DNA of 64,000 nucleotides from Rhodobacterales bacterium (lineage in GTDB: Bacteria > Pseudomonadota > Alphaproteobacteria > Rhodobacterales > Rhodobacteraceae), in NCBI GenBank assembly GCA_003249215.1, contig QKJR01000012.1, positions 1 through 64,000 of the forward strand, in the 5' to 3' direction. The notes beneath the pieces were generated by a model, which was not told where the DNA came from, did no database searches, and was given only the letters and a program-made list of their open reading frames with translations. The translations under genes were made by a program, and so were the position numbers. Position 1 is the stretch's first letter; each line of letters starts with the position of its first letter. This document shows positions 36,543 through 45,735 of this stretch, piece by piece.

Positions 36543-37427
36543 TCAGCCCTCGAACGCCGTGGCCAGCTCGGACAGGTTTTCCATCAGCGCCTGATAGCCG
36601 CCGCCCGCGATATAGAGGTTGGCAGCATTCAGCATCACGATATGACCCGCCTGCCCCGCCTTGGTGCCATTGACCAGTGGATTGTCGAGCGTCTCGCGCG
36701 CCGAGGCCCCCTGCGCCCCGGTCGCGGCGCCGCGGTCGACCACGATCAGCCAGTCGGGGTTCACCTCGGCGATGAATTCGAAGGAAATCGCATCGCCATG
36801 CACCTCGGGTTTCAACTCGGGGTAAGCCTCGGGCAGGCCGACGGTGTCATGCAGCCAGCCGAAGCGCGAGCCGCGGCCATAGGCCGAGATCTTGGGCCCG
36901 TTCGTCAGCACGATCAGCGCCGTGCCCTTGCCCCTGGCCACCGCCTGCACCTCGGCGATGCGGGCATCGAGCGCGGCGCTGAGTTCGGCGGCCTTGTCCT
37001 CTTTGCCAAAGAGCGTGCCATAGGCGGCCAGCCGCGCCTTGGCGTCGCCCACGACGTCGGGCGAGATCGTCATGTCGATCGTCGGGGCGACCTGCGCCAC
37101 CGCGTCGAACTTGGGCGCCGAGCGGCCGCCAAGCACGATCAGATCGGGGGCGAGACCCGAGAGCGCCTCGAGATCGGGCTCGAAGAGCGTGCCGATCCGG
37201 GTGGCTTTTTCCGCGTCGAGATAATCGACATAGAGCTTCTCGGGCAGGCCGGTCGGCGTCACGCCCAGCGCCTCGAGCGTATCGGCCGCGGCCACGTCGA
37301 AGACCGCCACCGACTGCGGCGCAGGCTCGAGCGCGACCGGCCCGCGGGCGGTGGCGATCTCGACCGGATCGGCAAACACGGGAAGGGCGGCAAGGCACAG
37401 CGCCGCCGCAAGGCCAAGGCGTTTCAT
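36543..37427 (-). CDS. Periplasmic ferric-siderophore-binding protein (CeuE/FatB-like)
   Basis: 294-residue class III solute-binding protein. Signal peptide MKRLGLAAALCLAALPVFA, then DPVEIATARGPVALEPAPQSVAVFDVAAADTLEALGV, DLEALSGLAPDLIVLGGRS, and NPDWLIVVDRGAATG, as in catechol/petrobactin-type binding proteins. First gene of the ABC operon; divergent from the DUF2218 gene over about 109 bases that may hold iron-responsive sites I cannot name. Confidence 0.9.
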   Translation of the reverse strand: MKRLGLAAALCLAALPVFADPVEIATARGPVALEPAPQSVAVFDVAAADTLEALGVTPTGLPEKLYVDYLDAEKATRIGTLFEPDLEALSGLAPDLIVLGGRSAPKFDAVAQVAPTIDMTISPDVVGDAKARLAAYGTLFGKEDKAAELSAALDARIAEVQAVARGKGTALIVLTNGPKISAYGRGSRFGWLHDTVGLPEAYPELKPEVHGDAISFEFIAEVNPDWLIVVDRGAATGAQGASARETLDNPLVNGTKAGQAGHIVMLNAANLYIAGGGYQALMENLSELATAFEG

Positions 37428-37536
37428 CGGGTTTCTCCTGATCTGGCGTGGCTGTGATTGGCTTCGCGCGGGGTCAGATAGCCCCTTGTCCCGGGCTTGG
37501 CCAGTGGATAGCTTATAAAAAAACTAAGGAAATGCC

Positions 37537-37830
37537 ATGTTTGTGACCACTGCCCGGCTCGTGACCCCGAATGCCGCAAAATACATCGCCCAACTCTGCA
37601 AGCATTTCGCGCACAAGGTGCCCGTCGAATGGGACGAGAGCCGGGGCCGGGCCGAGCTGCCCTCGGGGCTGGCGGAGATGACGGCCGAGGCCGATGCGCT
37701 CACCGTGCGGATCACGGCGGCGGATGCCAAGGCGATGATCTCGGCGCGGTTCGCGATTGACTCTCATCTGGTGACCTTTGCCTATCGCGAGGATTTCACG
37801 GGATTTTCCTGGGAGATCATCGCGCGCTGA
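37537..37830 (+). CDS. DUF2218-family protein
   Basis: 97-residue protein: FVTTARLVTPNAAKYIAQLCKHFAHKVPVEWDESRGRAELPSGLAEMTAEADALTVRI is the DUF2218 pattern, with conserved Lys-His-Phe-x-His. Function unknown, but members commonly sit beside siderophore uptake genes, as here. AAGGAAATGCC precedes the ATG. Divergent from the siderophore-binding protein and convergent with the esterase gene. Confidence 0.87.
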   Translation: MFVTTARLVTPNAAKYIAQLCKHFAHKVPVEWDESRGRAELPSGLAEMTAEADALTVRITAADAKAMISARFAIDSHLVTFAYREDFTGFSWEIIAR

Positions 37831-37836
37831 CAGCCT

Positions 37837-38694
37837 CTAGCGCCACAGGAACGCCACGGCCGCCGCGAGGAAGGGCGTGGCCGAGGCGCCGTGGCTGAGG
37901 CCCGGAAACTCGATCAGCGGCACCGCGAGATCCCGCGACATCCGCGCGATGCGCCCGGCCATGTCACGCTCGGCCAGACGCTTGACGCGCGCGGGATCGG
38001 TGCCTGCCGCGGCCGCCGCCTCCGGGCGTTCGAGGCCGCCCATCGTGATCAGAACCTGCGGCCGCGCGGTGCCCTCGGGCGGTGCGACAAGCCCCTCGGG
38101 ATCGGTCCAGAGCGAGGGACTGCCCGCGCCGACATGGCTGAAGAGATCGGGCCGCGCGAACCCCGCCCGCAGCGCGAAAGCCCCACCGAAGGAATGGCCA
38201 AGCACCATCCGATGCGCGGGATCGACCGGCAACGCGGCCTCGACGCGCGGTACGATCGTCTCGGTCAGAACCGCGAGCGTCGCCTGCGCCCCTTCGGGCT
38301 CGGCGAGATCCGGGCCGCGCCGGGCGAGGTCGATCATCCCCGGCCCGGGCCAGCCGATGCCCACCAGAACGGTCGGGCGCACCGGTCCCGCCGCCTGCGC
38401 CGAGCCCTGCAACATCAGCGCATCGCCGAGCGTGCCGAGCGTCCATCCCGCATCGAGGGCGTAGATGATGCCATAGCCCGCGGGCGGGGGCGGCGCGGCG
38501 GGCCAGGTGACCTGCACCACGAGCGGCCCCTGCGCGCCCGGCACCTCGAAGCGCGCGGTGCGCTCAAGCGTGACCGGGGCCCCGAGCGTTTCGGGGGCCA
38601 TCACAGGCCCGGCGGATTGCGCCAACGCCTCCCCACCCGTCAGGGTGGAGAGGGCCAGACCCAGAGCGGCAGCCATCGTGATCGGCGCCCGCAT
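37837..38694 (-). CDS. Periplasmic alpha/beta-hydrolase, siderophore esterase-like (IroE/Fes type)
   Basis: 285-residue secreted esterase. Signal peptide MRAPITMAAALGLALSTLTGGEALAQ. The nucleophile elbow GHSFGGAFALRAGF (Ser near residue 165) is preceded by a core PTVLVGIGWPGPG, and a C-terminal FPGLSHGASATP supplies the catalytic His. This is the plan of IroE-type hydrolases that cleave trilactone siderophores. Its start codon overlaps the TonB-dependent receptor stop (TGATG), which supports a siderophore role. Confidence 0.82.
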   Translation of the reverse strand: MRAPITMAAALGLALSTLTGGEALAQSAGPVMAPETLGAPVTLERTARFEVPGAQGPLVVQVTWPAAPPPPAGYGIIYALDAGWTLGTLGDALMLQGSAQAAGPVRPTVLVGIGWPGPGMIDLARRGPDLAEPEGAQATLAVLTETIVPRVEAALPVDPAHRMVLGHSFGGAFALRAGFARPDLFSHVGAGSPSLWTDPEGLVAPPEGTARPQVLITMGGLERPEAAAAAGTDPARVKRLAERDMAGRIARMSRDLAVPLIEFPGLSHGASATPFLAAAVAFLWR

Positions 38695-40823
38695 CAGAAC
38701 TTCTGCGTGAAGGCCACGCTCAGCGTCCGCGGCTCGCCCCGGAAGTTGAACACGGAGGTGCCGCCGACCCGGGTGTAATACTCCTTGTCGAAGGCGTTGG
38801 AGAGCGAGAGGCGCAGCAGCCCCCCCTGCCCGATTTCCCGCGCGGCGCTCAGATCGACGACGCCATAGCCCGGCGCTTTGATCGTCGTGCCGCCCGAGAC
38901 CGAGGAGAAGCCGGTCATCGCGCGCAACTGCCCGCCGAAGCTCCAGCCCTCGAGCGCGCCCTTGGTCACCGCATATTCGGCCGAGAGCTTGAACAGATGC
39001 TCGGGCGTATAGGTCGAGAAGGTCGCCCCCGCGCTCGGCCCGTTCAGATATTCGGTATCGGTGAAGGTGTAGCCCGCGGCGAGATGCAGGTTCTCGCCGA
39101 TCTCGCCCGCCGCTTCAAGCTCGAGGCCCTGAACGCGGACCGCGCCCTCGGCCTCGTAATAGCTCTCGCCGGTGACGGCCAGCGCGCGGTTGACCTGCTC
39201 CATGCGGAAGAGCGCGGCCGAGATGTCGAGCCCGTTGGCCAGACCCGCCTTCACGCCGATCTCGTATTGCTGCCCCTCCATCGGGTCGAGCACGTCGCCG
39301 TTCACATCCACCACGCTCTGCGGCTGGAAGATCTCGGTATAGCTCGCGTAGAGCGTGGCCGCCGGCGAGAGGTCGTAGGTCAGACCGATATAGGGGGTGA
39401 TCTTGCCGTTCTCGGTCATGCTGGTGACGGTTTTCGCCCCGGTGGTCAGCGTGGTCGAGGTCACCTCGCTCTCATACCAAGAGAGCCGCGCGCCGCCGAT
39501 CAGGGTCAGCGCCTGCAAGGGCTTCACCCGGAGCTGCGCATAAAGGCCGCGCTGGTCGATCTCGGTCTGGGTGCGGCTGGTGTAGCTGTCGATATTTGCC
39601 GGCTCGGCGAAGTTCGACACATCCCAGTTGTCGAGATCCCAGCTGCCGTTGACCGCGCCCGAAACCGCATAAAGATCGCCGCTGTAGCTTTGCAGGTCCG
39701 CACCGACGATCGCCATCCCCTCCATCGCGCCGATCGCGAAGGGCAATTCGCCATGCACGTCGAGCGCGAGGTTTTCCATGTCGAAGTTGCGGTGCAGCCA
39801 GGACATCCGCGAGACGGTATTGTCCGCCGCCGCCGCCGAGCCGGTATAGGCATAGGCGAAATCGCCCTTCTGCCAGCTCTGCCGCACGCTCGCCTTGACG
39901 CGGGCGCCATTGTCGAAATGGTGCTCGATCGCGGCGACGACATCGGTCACCTCGTTCTCGAACGTATTCCAATCGGCCGCGGTCGTGGCCGAAGGGTCGA
40001 GCCAGAGGAGCGTGCCGTCGGCATAGCTCGGCAGGCCGTTGAAGGGGGCGATGTCGCGCTCCATCCGGCTGACCGAGAAGGTGGCGGTGGTGTCGGGCGT
40101 GATGTCCCAGGCCAGCGTGCCATAGACCTGTTTGACGCCGTTTTCCTGCTTGTCGACCGCGCCGTCACCATCCGCCCAGGCCACGACCGCGCGCCCGCGC
40201 AGGGTTCCCTCGGCATTGAGCGCCGAACCATAGTCGAGCTCGGTGCGCAGGTGGCCGTTCTCGTCGGCGGTGACGGTCGCATAGCCGCCCGGATCGGTGC
40301 GGTTGGCCTGTTTCAGGCGCATGTTGACCGAGCCCGCGGGGGAGCCGGTGCCCATGAACAACCCCGAGGGCCCTTTCAGCACCTCGACATGGTCCATGAT
40401 CGACAGGTCCGGCTGCGTGCCATAGATCGAGCTGACCGGCGCGGGCAGGCCGTCGTAATAGAGATAGTCGAATTCGAACCCGCGCGAGAAGATCGAGGAC
40501 CGCCCGGTGTCGTTGCTCAGGATCATGATGCCGGGCGCCGCATCGAGCGCGGTTTCGAGCGCGGTGAAGCCGCCGTCCTCGATCTGCTTGCGGGTGATCA
40601 CCGTGGTCGATTGCGGCACCTCGCGCGGCGTCATCGCCGCCTTCTCGCCCACCGAGATCAGCCCGCTCTTGTAGCTGTCGGTGCCCTCGGTCTCATAGCT
40701 CGCGCCCTCGACATTGATCGCGTCGAGCTCGATCGTTTCCTGCGCGGTGGCCATGCCCGCAAGCATCGGCGCGACGAGGGCGGTGCAGAGCGCGAGGCCC
40801 CGGCGGATCGACTTGGTCTGCAT
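38694..40823 (-). CDS. TonB-dependent ferric-siderophore receptor
   Basis: 709-residue outer-membrane receptor. Signal peptide ending MATAQ, then the TonB box region ETIELDAINVEG. The plug domain contains EVPQSTTVITRKQIEDGGFTALETALDAAPGI, and the beta-barrel ends in VAFTQKF with the terminal Phe typical of outer-membrane barrels. Resembles the FhuE/FpvA class of hydroxamate/pyoverdine-like receptors. ATG 40823 chosen over the track start. Divergent from the AraC-type regulator; the substrate cannot be named. Confidence 0.93.
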   Translation of the reverse strand: MQTKSIRRGLALCTALVAPMLAGMATAQETIELDAINVEGASYETEGTDSYKSGLISVGEKAAMTPREVPQSTTVITRKQIEDGGFTALETALDAAPGIMILSNDTGRSSIFSRGFEFDYLYYDGLPAPVSSIYGTQPDLSIMDHVEVLKGPSGLFMGTGSPAGSVNMRLKQANRTDPGGYATVTADENGHLRTELDYGSALNAEGTLRGRAVVAWADGDGAVDKQENGVKQVYGTLAWDITPDTTATFSVSRMERDIAPFNGLPSYADGTLLWLDPSATTAADWNTFENEVTDVVAAIEHHFDNGARVKASVRQSWQKGDFAYAYTGSAAAADNTVSRMSWLHRNFDMENLALDVHGELPFAIGAMEGMAIVGADLQSYSGDLYAVSGAVNGSWDLDNWDVSNFAEPANIDSYTSRTQTEIDQRGLYAQLRVKPLQALTLIGGARLSWYESEVTSTTLTTGAKTVTSMTENGKITPYIGLTYDLSPAATLYASYTEIFQPQSVVDVNGDVLDPMEGQQYEIGVKAGLANGLDISAALFRMEQVNRALAVTGESYYEAEGAVRVQGLELEAAGEIGENLHLAAGYTFTDTEYLNGPSAGATFSTYTPEHLFKLSAEYAVTKGALEGWSFGGQLRAMTGFSSVSGGTTIKAPGYGVVDLSAAREIGQGGLLRLSLSNAFDKEYYTRVGGTSVFNFRGEPRTLSVAFTQKF

Positions 40824-40950
40824 TTCGGTTGGGCGTCCTTCATATCCGATAATTTTTGTAGTATATAAGTCCGGCCGGTTCCGCCCCGCCATGGCCGAAC
40901 CTTGTGAAACCGATCAACCTGCTTGCGAAAACCGTCAGATTGGGGCTGCC

Positions 40951-41886
40951 ATGACCCGGACCATCCTGCTGCGCGACATTGCCGCGACGGCGCATCTGTC
41001 GGGGCTCGACTTCGGCGCCTCGATTCGCCCCGAGCGGGTCGCGCTGCGCGGCCGGCGCGAGGTGGACAGCCTGCCCTCGGGGCTGCGGCTGCATACGCTC
41101 GACGCCGCCGCCGAGACGGATTTCGAGACCCGGATCCAGCGCGCGCCGAGCGTGGTGCTGCATGTCGTGCTCGAAGGCGCGGCCGAGGCCTCGATCGGGC
41201 CGCATCCGCTGCGGCTTGCCCGTCTCGGGGATGCGCCGGTGCGGATGGCCTTCTACGCGCTGCGCGATCCGGCGCCCTTCGTGCGGCGCGCGAAGGCGGG
41301 GGCGCATATGCGCAAGGTCACGATCGACATCGACTGGGACTGGCTCGCCGCGCGCGGGATCGGGCGCGATCTGGTGCTCGGCGGGGCCGATTTCCGGCAC
41401 GAAGACTGGCCCGCGAGCACCGCCGAGACGGCGATGGCGACCGAGCTTCTGGCGCTCGACCAGGCAACGCCGACTGGCGCGGCTGCAGTGCTGGCGCGCG
41501 AGGCGCTGGTCTTCGGCCTCGTCTCGGGGCTGATCGCGCGGCTCGCGGCGGGGGCGCATCCGCTGCGCCCGGCCGAGATGGAACGCCTGCAGCGGCTCGA
41601 GGACCGCGCGCTGCGCCCGGGTCCGGTGCCCGATCTGGCGCAGATCGCGTCGGAGGCGGGGCTGAGCCTGTCCTCGCTGCAACGGCTCTTTCATCGCGCC
41701 TATGGCACCTCCGCCAAGGACCGCATCCGCAGCCAGCGCATGGCCCGCGCCGAGGCCGCGCTGCGTGCCGGCGCGAGCGTCGCCGAGGCGGCCCATGTCG
41801 CGGGCTTCGTCTCGGTCGAGAGTTTTTCGACCGCGTTCAAGCGGCATTCGGGCCTTTCGCCCTCGGCGCTGCTCGGCCGGGAATGA
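40951..41886 (+). CDS. AraC-family regulator (PchR-like)
   Basis: 311-residue regulator with the DNA-binding AraC domain in the last 100 residues (DLAQIASEAGLSLSSLQRLFHRAYGTSAKDRIRSQRMARAEAALRAGASVAEAAHVAGFVSVESFSTAFKRHSGLSPSALLG, with both HTH units). The N-terminal part resembles siderophore-sensing PchR-type domains. Divergent from the TonB-dependent receptor, so it probably activates it when the ferric-siderophore is present. The ribosome site is weak; ATG 40891 is an alternative start. Confidence 0.85.
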   Translation: MTRTILLRDIAATAHLSGLDFGASIRPERVALRGRREVDSLPSGLRLHTLDAAAETDFETRIQRAPSVVLHVVLEGAAEASIGPHPLRLARLGDAPVRMAFYALRDPAPFVRRAKAGAHMRKVTIDIDWDWLAARGIGRDLVLGGADFRHEDWPASTAETAMATELLALDQATPTGAAAVLAREALVFGLVSGLIARLAAGAHPLRPAEMERLQRLEDRALRPGPVPDLAQIASEAGLSLSSLQRLFHRAYGTSAKDRIRSQRMARAEAALRAGASVAEAAHVAGFVSVESFSTAFKRHSGLSPSALLGRE

Positions 41887-42002
41887 GGTCGGGTGCGCGC
41901 CGATCTTAAGTTGACAAAAACAGTAAATTCAGCCCAAGCATACCCGATGAAAAGACTCAAGGGTGTGGCCGCGCCGCCCCGCCCCCGTGACAGGAGCCCG
42001 CC

Positions 42003-42779
42003 ATGCCCCCCGCCGATGATGCCCTGATCCTGTTTCTCGACCGGCTCGGCCTGTCGGGTCTGGCCGAGGCGATGCGCGCCGCCGCGGGGTCCGAGGCGCT
42101 GACGCCGCTGGCGATGTTCGTGCATGCCGATGTGGTGGTGAAGGTGGTGATGCTCGGGCTGCTGGCGGCCTCGGTGCTGGCCTGGGCGATCTGGGCGGCG
42201 AAACTGCTGCAGCTCGCGCGCGCCCGGCGCAGTCTGACGCAGGGCTATCGCGCGCTGGCCGCGCAGGGGCGGCTCGACGCGCCGCGGACCGGGCGCGGCC
42301 CGATCGCGCGGATGCGCGCCGCCGCCGTGGCCGAGATCGCGGCCTCGGAGGGGCTGCCCGATGCGGGCGTCAAGGAGCGGGTCGCGATCGAGCTTGCCCG
42401 GATCGAGGCGGGCGCCGCGCGGGCGATGCAATCGGGAGTGACGGCGATCGGCTCGGTCGGCTCGACCGCGCCTTTCGTCGGGCTCTTCGGCACGGTCTGG
42501 GGGATCATGAACGCCTTCGTCGGCATCGCGCAGAGCGGCTCGACGAGCCTTGCGGTCGTCGCTCCGGGCATTGCCGAGGCGCTGATGGCGACCGCCATCG
42601 GTCTCGTCGCGGCGATCCCGGCGGTGCTGCTCTACAACCATCTGACGCGCGCGATCGGCGGCTATCGCGCGATGCTGGGCGATGCGGCGGCGCTGGTCGA
42701 GCGCACGCTCTCGCGCGATCTCGACCGCGCGCGGCACGCGCCTTCGGCCGAGAGCCCCCTGCATCTGGTGGCCGAGTGA
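42003..42779 (+). CDS. exbB: TonB-system energy transducer ExbB
   Basis: 258-residue inner-membrane proton channel subunit. Hydrophobic segments lie at about residues 45-65 and in the two helices [24 protein letters not shown] and [25 protein letters not shown] of the MotA/TolQ/ExbB domain. A TTGACA-like -35 (41911) lies about 90 bases upstream. Start of the exbB-exbD-tonB operon powering outer-membrane receptors such as the neighbouring one. Confidence 0.93.
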   Translation: MPPADDALILFLDRLGLSGLAEAMRAAAGSEALTPLAMFVHADVVVKVVMLGLLAASVLAWAIWAAKLLQLARARRSLTQGYRALAAQGRLDAPRTGRGPIARMRAAAVAEIAASEGLPDAGVKERVAIELARIEAGAARAMQSGVTAIGSVGSTAPFVGLFGTVWGIMNAFVGIAQSGSTSLAVVAPGIAEALMATAIGLVAAIPAVLLYNHLTRAIGGYRAMLGDAAALVERTLSRDLDRARHAPSAESPLHLVAE

Positions 42780-43198
42780 TGGCGGCGCGGCTGTCCGACG
42801 GCAACGATCTCGCCCCCGAATCCGCGATCAACATCACGCCCTTCATCGACGTGATGCTGGTTCTGCTGATCATCTTCATGGTGGCCGCGCCGCTCTCGAC
42901 GGTCGATGTGCCGGTCGATCTGCCGGTGGCGGGCGCCAGGCCCACGCAGCGCCCGGCCGATCCCGTCGTGCTCAGCCTGCAGGCCGATGGCGCGCTCCTG
43001 CTCGGACGCGAGCCGGTCAGCCCGACCGATCTGCCCGCGCGGCTTGCCGCCCTGACCCATGGCGATCTTGAAACGCGGATCTTCGTTTCCGCAGACAAGT
43101 CCGTGGCTTACGGCGAGATGATGGGCCTCTTGAATCAGCTTCGCGCGGGGGGCTATCTCAAGGTCGGCCTCGTCGGGCTGGAAGAGGCCGCGCCGTGA
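42779..43198 (+). CDS. exbD: TonB-system energy transducer ExbD
   Basis: 139-residue protein with one N-terminal helix. INITPFIDVMLVLLIIFMVAAPL carries the membrane Asp essential for proton flow, and the rest is periplasmic. Starts on the last base of the exbB stop (TGATG). Confidence 0.94.
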   Translation: MAARLSDGNDLAPESAINITPFIDVMLVLLIIFMVAAPLSTVDVPVDLPVAGARPTQRPADPVVLSLQADGALLLGREPVSPTDLPARLAALTHGDLETRIFVSADKSVAYGEMMGLLNQLRAGGYLKVGLVGLEEAAP

Positions 43199-44007
43199 GC
43201 CTTGCCTTCGAGGCGCGCGGCACAGGGCCCGGCGGGCTCGTGCTCTGGGGGCTCGTGGTCTCGGTCGCGCTGCATGGCGCGGCGGTCGCGGTTTTCTCGC
43301 GCACCGAGGCGATGCCCGCCGCGCTGAGCGCCGCGGGCGACGGGGGCGAGGCGTTGGAAAGCATCGAGGCGATCGCCGCGACCTTCGTCGATCTCGCGCC
43401 CGAGATCACCCTGCCGCCGCCCGAAATGGTGCTGCCGCTGACCGCGCCCAAGATCGAGATCCCGCAGGTCGTGCTGCCCGATCCGGTGCTGCTGCCGCCC
43501 GAACCGCCGAAGATCGTTGTCGAAACGCCGCCGGAGCGAAAGCCCGAACCGAAACCGGTGCCCAAGCCCGTCCCCAAACGCGCGGATCCGCCGCCGCAGG
43601 CGAAACCCGCGCCGAAAGAGAGCGCGGGCCGCGCGGCCGAGCGCGCCGCAGGGTCCGGCGGCTCCGCGCAGGCGGGCAGCGGCGGCAAGGATGCGCAGGC
43701 CACCGTCTCGGCGGGCAGGACAAAGAGCCTGATCGGCAAATGGGGCGCGACGATCCGCGCGCGGATCGAGCGGCGCAAGAGCTATCCGGCGGCGGCGGGG
43801 CGGGCCGAGGGCGCGGTCGGGCTCGCGCTGACGGTCGCGCGCTCGGGGCAGTTGATGGCCTCGTCGGTGGCGAGATCCTCGGGCAATGCCGCGCTCGATG
43901 CCGCGGCGCTGGCGGCACTGCGCAAGGCGGGAAAATTCCCGGCCGCGCCCGCGGGGCTCGACCAGCCGAGCTATTCCTTCACCGTCACGGTGACCTTCTC
44001 GCGCTGA
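43195..44007 (+). CDS. tonB: TonB energy-transducing protein
   Basis: 270-residue TonB. N-terminal anchor GLVLWGLVVSVALHGAAVAVF, then a Pro/Lys/Glu-rich spacer (PERKPEPKPVPKPVPKRADPPPQAKPAPKES, about residues 105-145), and the C-terminal TonB domain (RIERRKSYPAAAGRAEGAVGLALTVARSGQL..., YSFTVTVTFSR). GTG start overlaps the exbD stop (GTGA). Convergent with the ferric ABC importer. Confidence 0.93.
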   Translation: MSLAFEARGTGPGGLVLWGLVVSVALHGAAVAVFSRTEAMPAALSAAGDGGEALESIEAIAATFVDLAPEITLPPPEMVLPLTAPKIEIPQVVLPDPVLLPPEPPKIVVETPPERKPEPKPVPKPVPKRADPPPQAKPAPKESAGRAAERAAGSGGSAQAGSGGKDAQATVSAGRTKSLIGKWGATIRARIERRKSYPAAAGRAEGAVGLALTVARSGQLMASSVARSSGNAALDAAALAALRKAGKFPAAPAGLDQPSYSFTVTVTFSR

Positions 44008-44013
44008 GCCTGA

Positions 44014-45735
44014 TCAGGGCGCGCGCCAGGGCAAGGTGCCCGCGGGCAACGCGCGTCCGAACCGGTCGATGCCGATCACGATCAGCCCCACCAGCCCCAG
44101 CGCCAGAACCGAGATCGCGGCGGCGGCGGTCGAATTGCCCTCGTATTGCATCGAGAAGATCTGCACGCCGATCGTCTCGTGCCCCGCCGACCAGAGCAGC
44201 GCCGAGACGGTCAGCTCGTTCAGCGCGGTCATGAAGATCAGCAAGCCCCCCGCCACGGCGGCGGGCGCGAGCGCGGGCGCGGCGATCCGGGTGATGCGCC
44301 GCGCAACCCCCACCCCGGCGATCCGCGCCGCCTCGTCGAGCGAGGGATCGGCGCTGGCGATCTCGGCCTCGACGGGGCGCAGCACGAGCGGCAGGAAGCG
44401 CCCCAGATAGGCCAGCAGCAGGATCGCCGCCGTGCCATAGAGCGAGACCCCGAGGAGCGGCAGCGGGCGCAGATAGGTCAGGATCATCGCGAGGCCGAGC
44501 ACCGTTCCGGGCACCACAAAGCCCGCATCCGCGATCCAGCCGAGCGCCCGGGCAAGGCGGCTGCGCGCGACGCCCCCGGCCCAGCCGAGCAGGATCGCTA
44601 CGAGCGCGCTGATCGTGGCCGCGGCCGCCGAGAGCGCGAGCGAATTGGCAAAGCCCCGGCGCACGGCGGGGTTGCCCAGAACCGCTTCGAAATTCGCGAG
44701 CGTGGCGGTGCTCCAATTCAGGGGCACGCCGAGCGCGGGCACCAGCGCCGTGGCCAGCAGCGCCAGAAGCGGTGCGACCGACAGCACGAGCAACGCCCCC
44801 CAGAGCAGCAGCGCGAGCGGCAGCGCCGCGCGCCCCGGTGTAAAGCCGGCAAAGCCCCGCCCCGCCGGCAGCGGCACAGACCAGCGGCGGTGCAGCACAT
44901 GGCGCAGCACGAGCGCGGCCAGCGCCAGCGCCAACAGCACCGCCGCAATCGCCGCGACCTTGCCGATCATCGCGGGACCAAAGCCGTTCAGCCGCTGATA
45001 GATCAGCGTGGTCAGCACCGGGAACCGCCCCGGAATGCCCAGAAGCGCGGGCACCCCGAAATTCCCCACCGCCGCGGCAAAGGAGAGCATCGCCCCCGCC
45101 GCCACCGCAGGCCCGGTCAGCGGCAAGAGCACGCGCGCCACGATCCGCCCGGTGCCCGCGCCCGCGATCCGCGCCGCCTCGACCAGATCGGCGGGCACTG
45201 CGGTCAGCGCCGCGCGCACCGCGATGAATACCATCGGCATATGCTCGATCCCCATCAGCCAGACGACGCCGCCGCCGGAATAGAGCGGATTGGGCCGCCC
45301 CGGCGCGGGCACGAGGCCAAGCGGCCCGAGGATCGGCGAGCCCGGCCCCATCAGCTCGATCCAGCCGAGCGCCATGATCTGGGACGGGATCAGCACCGGC
45401 GAGAGCGCGAGGAAGGCGGCGAGTGCCCGCCCCGGCAGCCGCATCACCCCGGTCATCAGCGCGAGCCCGAGCCCGAGCGCGACCGATACGACGACCGAGC
45501 CCGCCGAGGACCAGAGCGTGTTCCAGAGCGCGCGACGGAAGGCCATGCTCGCGAGCGTCTCGCGCAGCAGGCCAAGCGGTGCGCCGGTCTCGTCCGGGCC
45601 GAGCGCCAGCGCGAAGAGCCGCGCCAGCGGATAGAGCGCCGTGACCGTCAGATAGAGCGCAAGAAGGGCGGCGATCCAGAGAACGCCGCCCAGACGCAGA
45701 CGCGGACGCAGACGCGCGAGGGGCAGATCAGCCAC
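44014..45735 (-). CDS. Ferric iron ABC importer permease (FbpB-like, fused two-domain)
   Basis: 573-residue permease with two halves, each ending in a binding-protein-dependent transport EAA-type loop (LVEAARIAGAGTGRIVARVLLPLTGPAV about residue 180, and LDEAARIAGVGVARRITRIAAPALAPAA about residue 470). This tandem plan matches FbpB/SfuB permeases for Fe3+. GTG start; overlaps the binding-protein gene by 8 bases. Confidence 0.9.
   Translation of the reverse strand: MADLPLARLRPRLRLGGVLWIAALLALYLTVTALYPLARLFALALGPDETGAPLGLLRETLASMAFRRALWNTLWSSAGSVVVSVALGLGLALMTGVMRLPGRALAAFLALSPVLIPSQIMALGWIELMGPGSPILGPLGLVPAPGRPNPLYSGGGVVWLMGIEHMPMVFIAVRAALTAVPADLVEAARIAGAGTGRIVARVLLPLTGPAVAAGAMLSFAAAVGNFGVPALLGIPGRFPVLTTLIYQRLNGFGPAMIGKVAAIAAVLLALALAALVLRHVLHRRWSVPLPAGRGFAGFTPGRAALPLALLLWGALLVLSVAPLLALLATALVPALGVPLNWSTATLANFEAVLGNPAVRRGFANSLALSAAAATISALVAILLGWAGGVARSRLARALGWIADAGFVVPGTVLGLAMILTYLRPLPLLGVSLYGTAAILLLAYLGRFLPLVLRPVEAEIASADPSLDEAARIAGVGVARRITRIAAPALAPAAVAGGLLIFMTALNELTVSALLWSAGHETIGVQIFSMQYEGNSTAAAAISVLALGLVGLIVIGIDRFGRALPAGTLPWRAP

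Noticed and set aside
41911-41943. TTGACA...GCATAC as a complete promoter for exbB
   Set aside because: The -35 is good but no -10 lies at 16-18 bases, so I mention it only as a hint under exbB.
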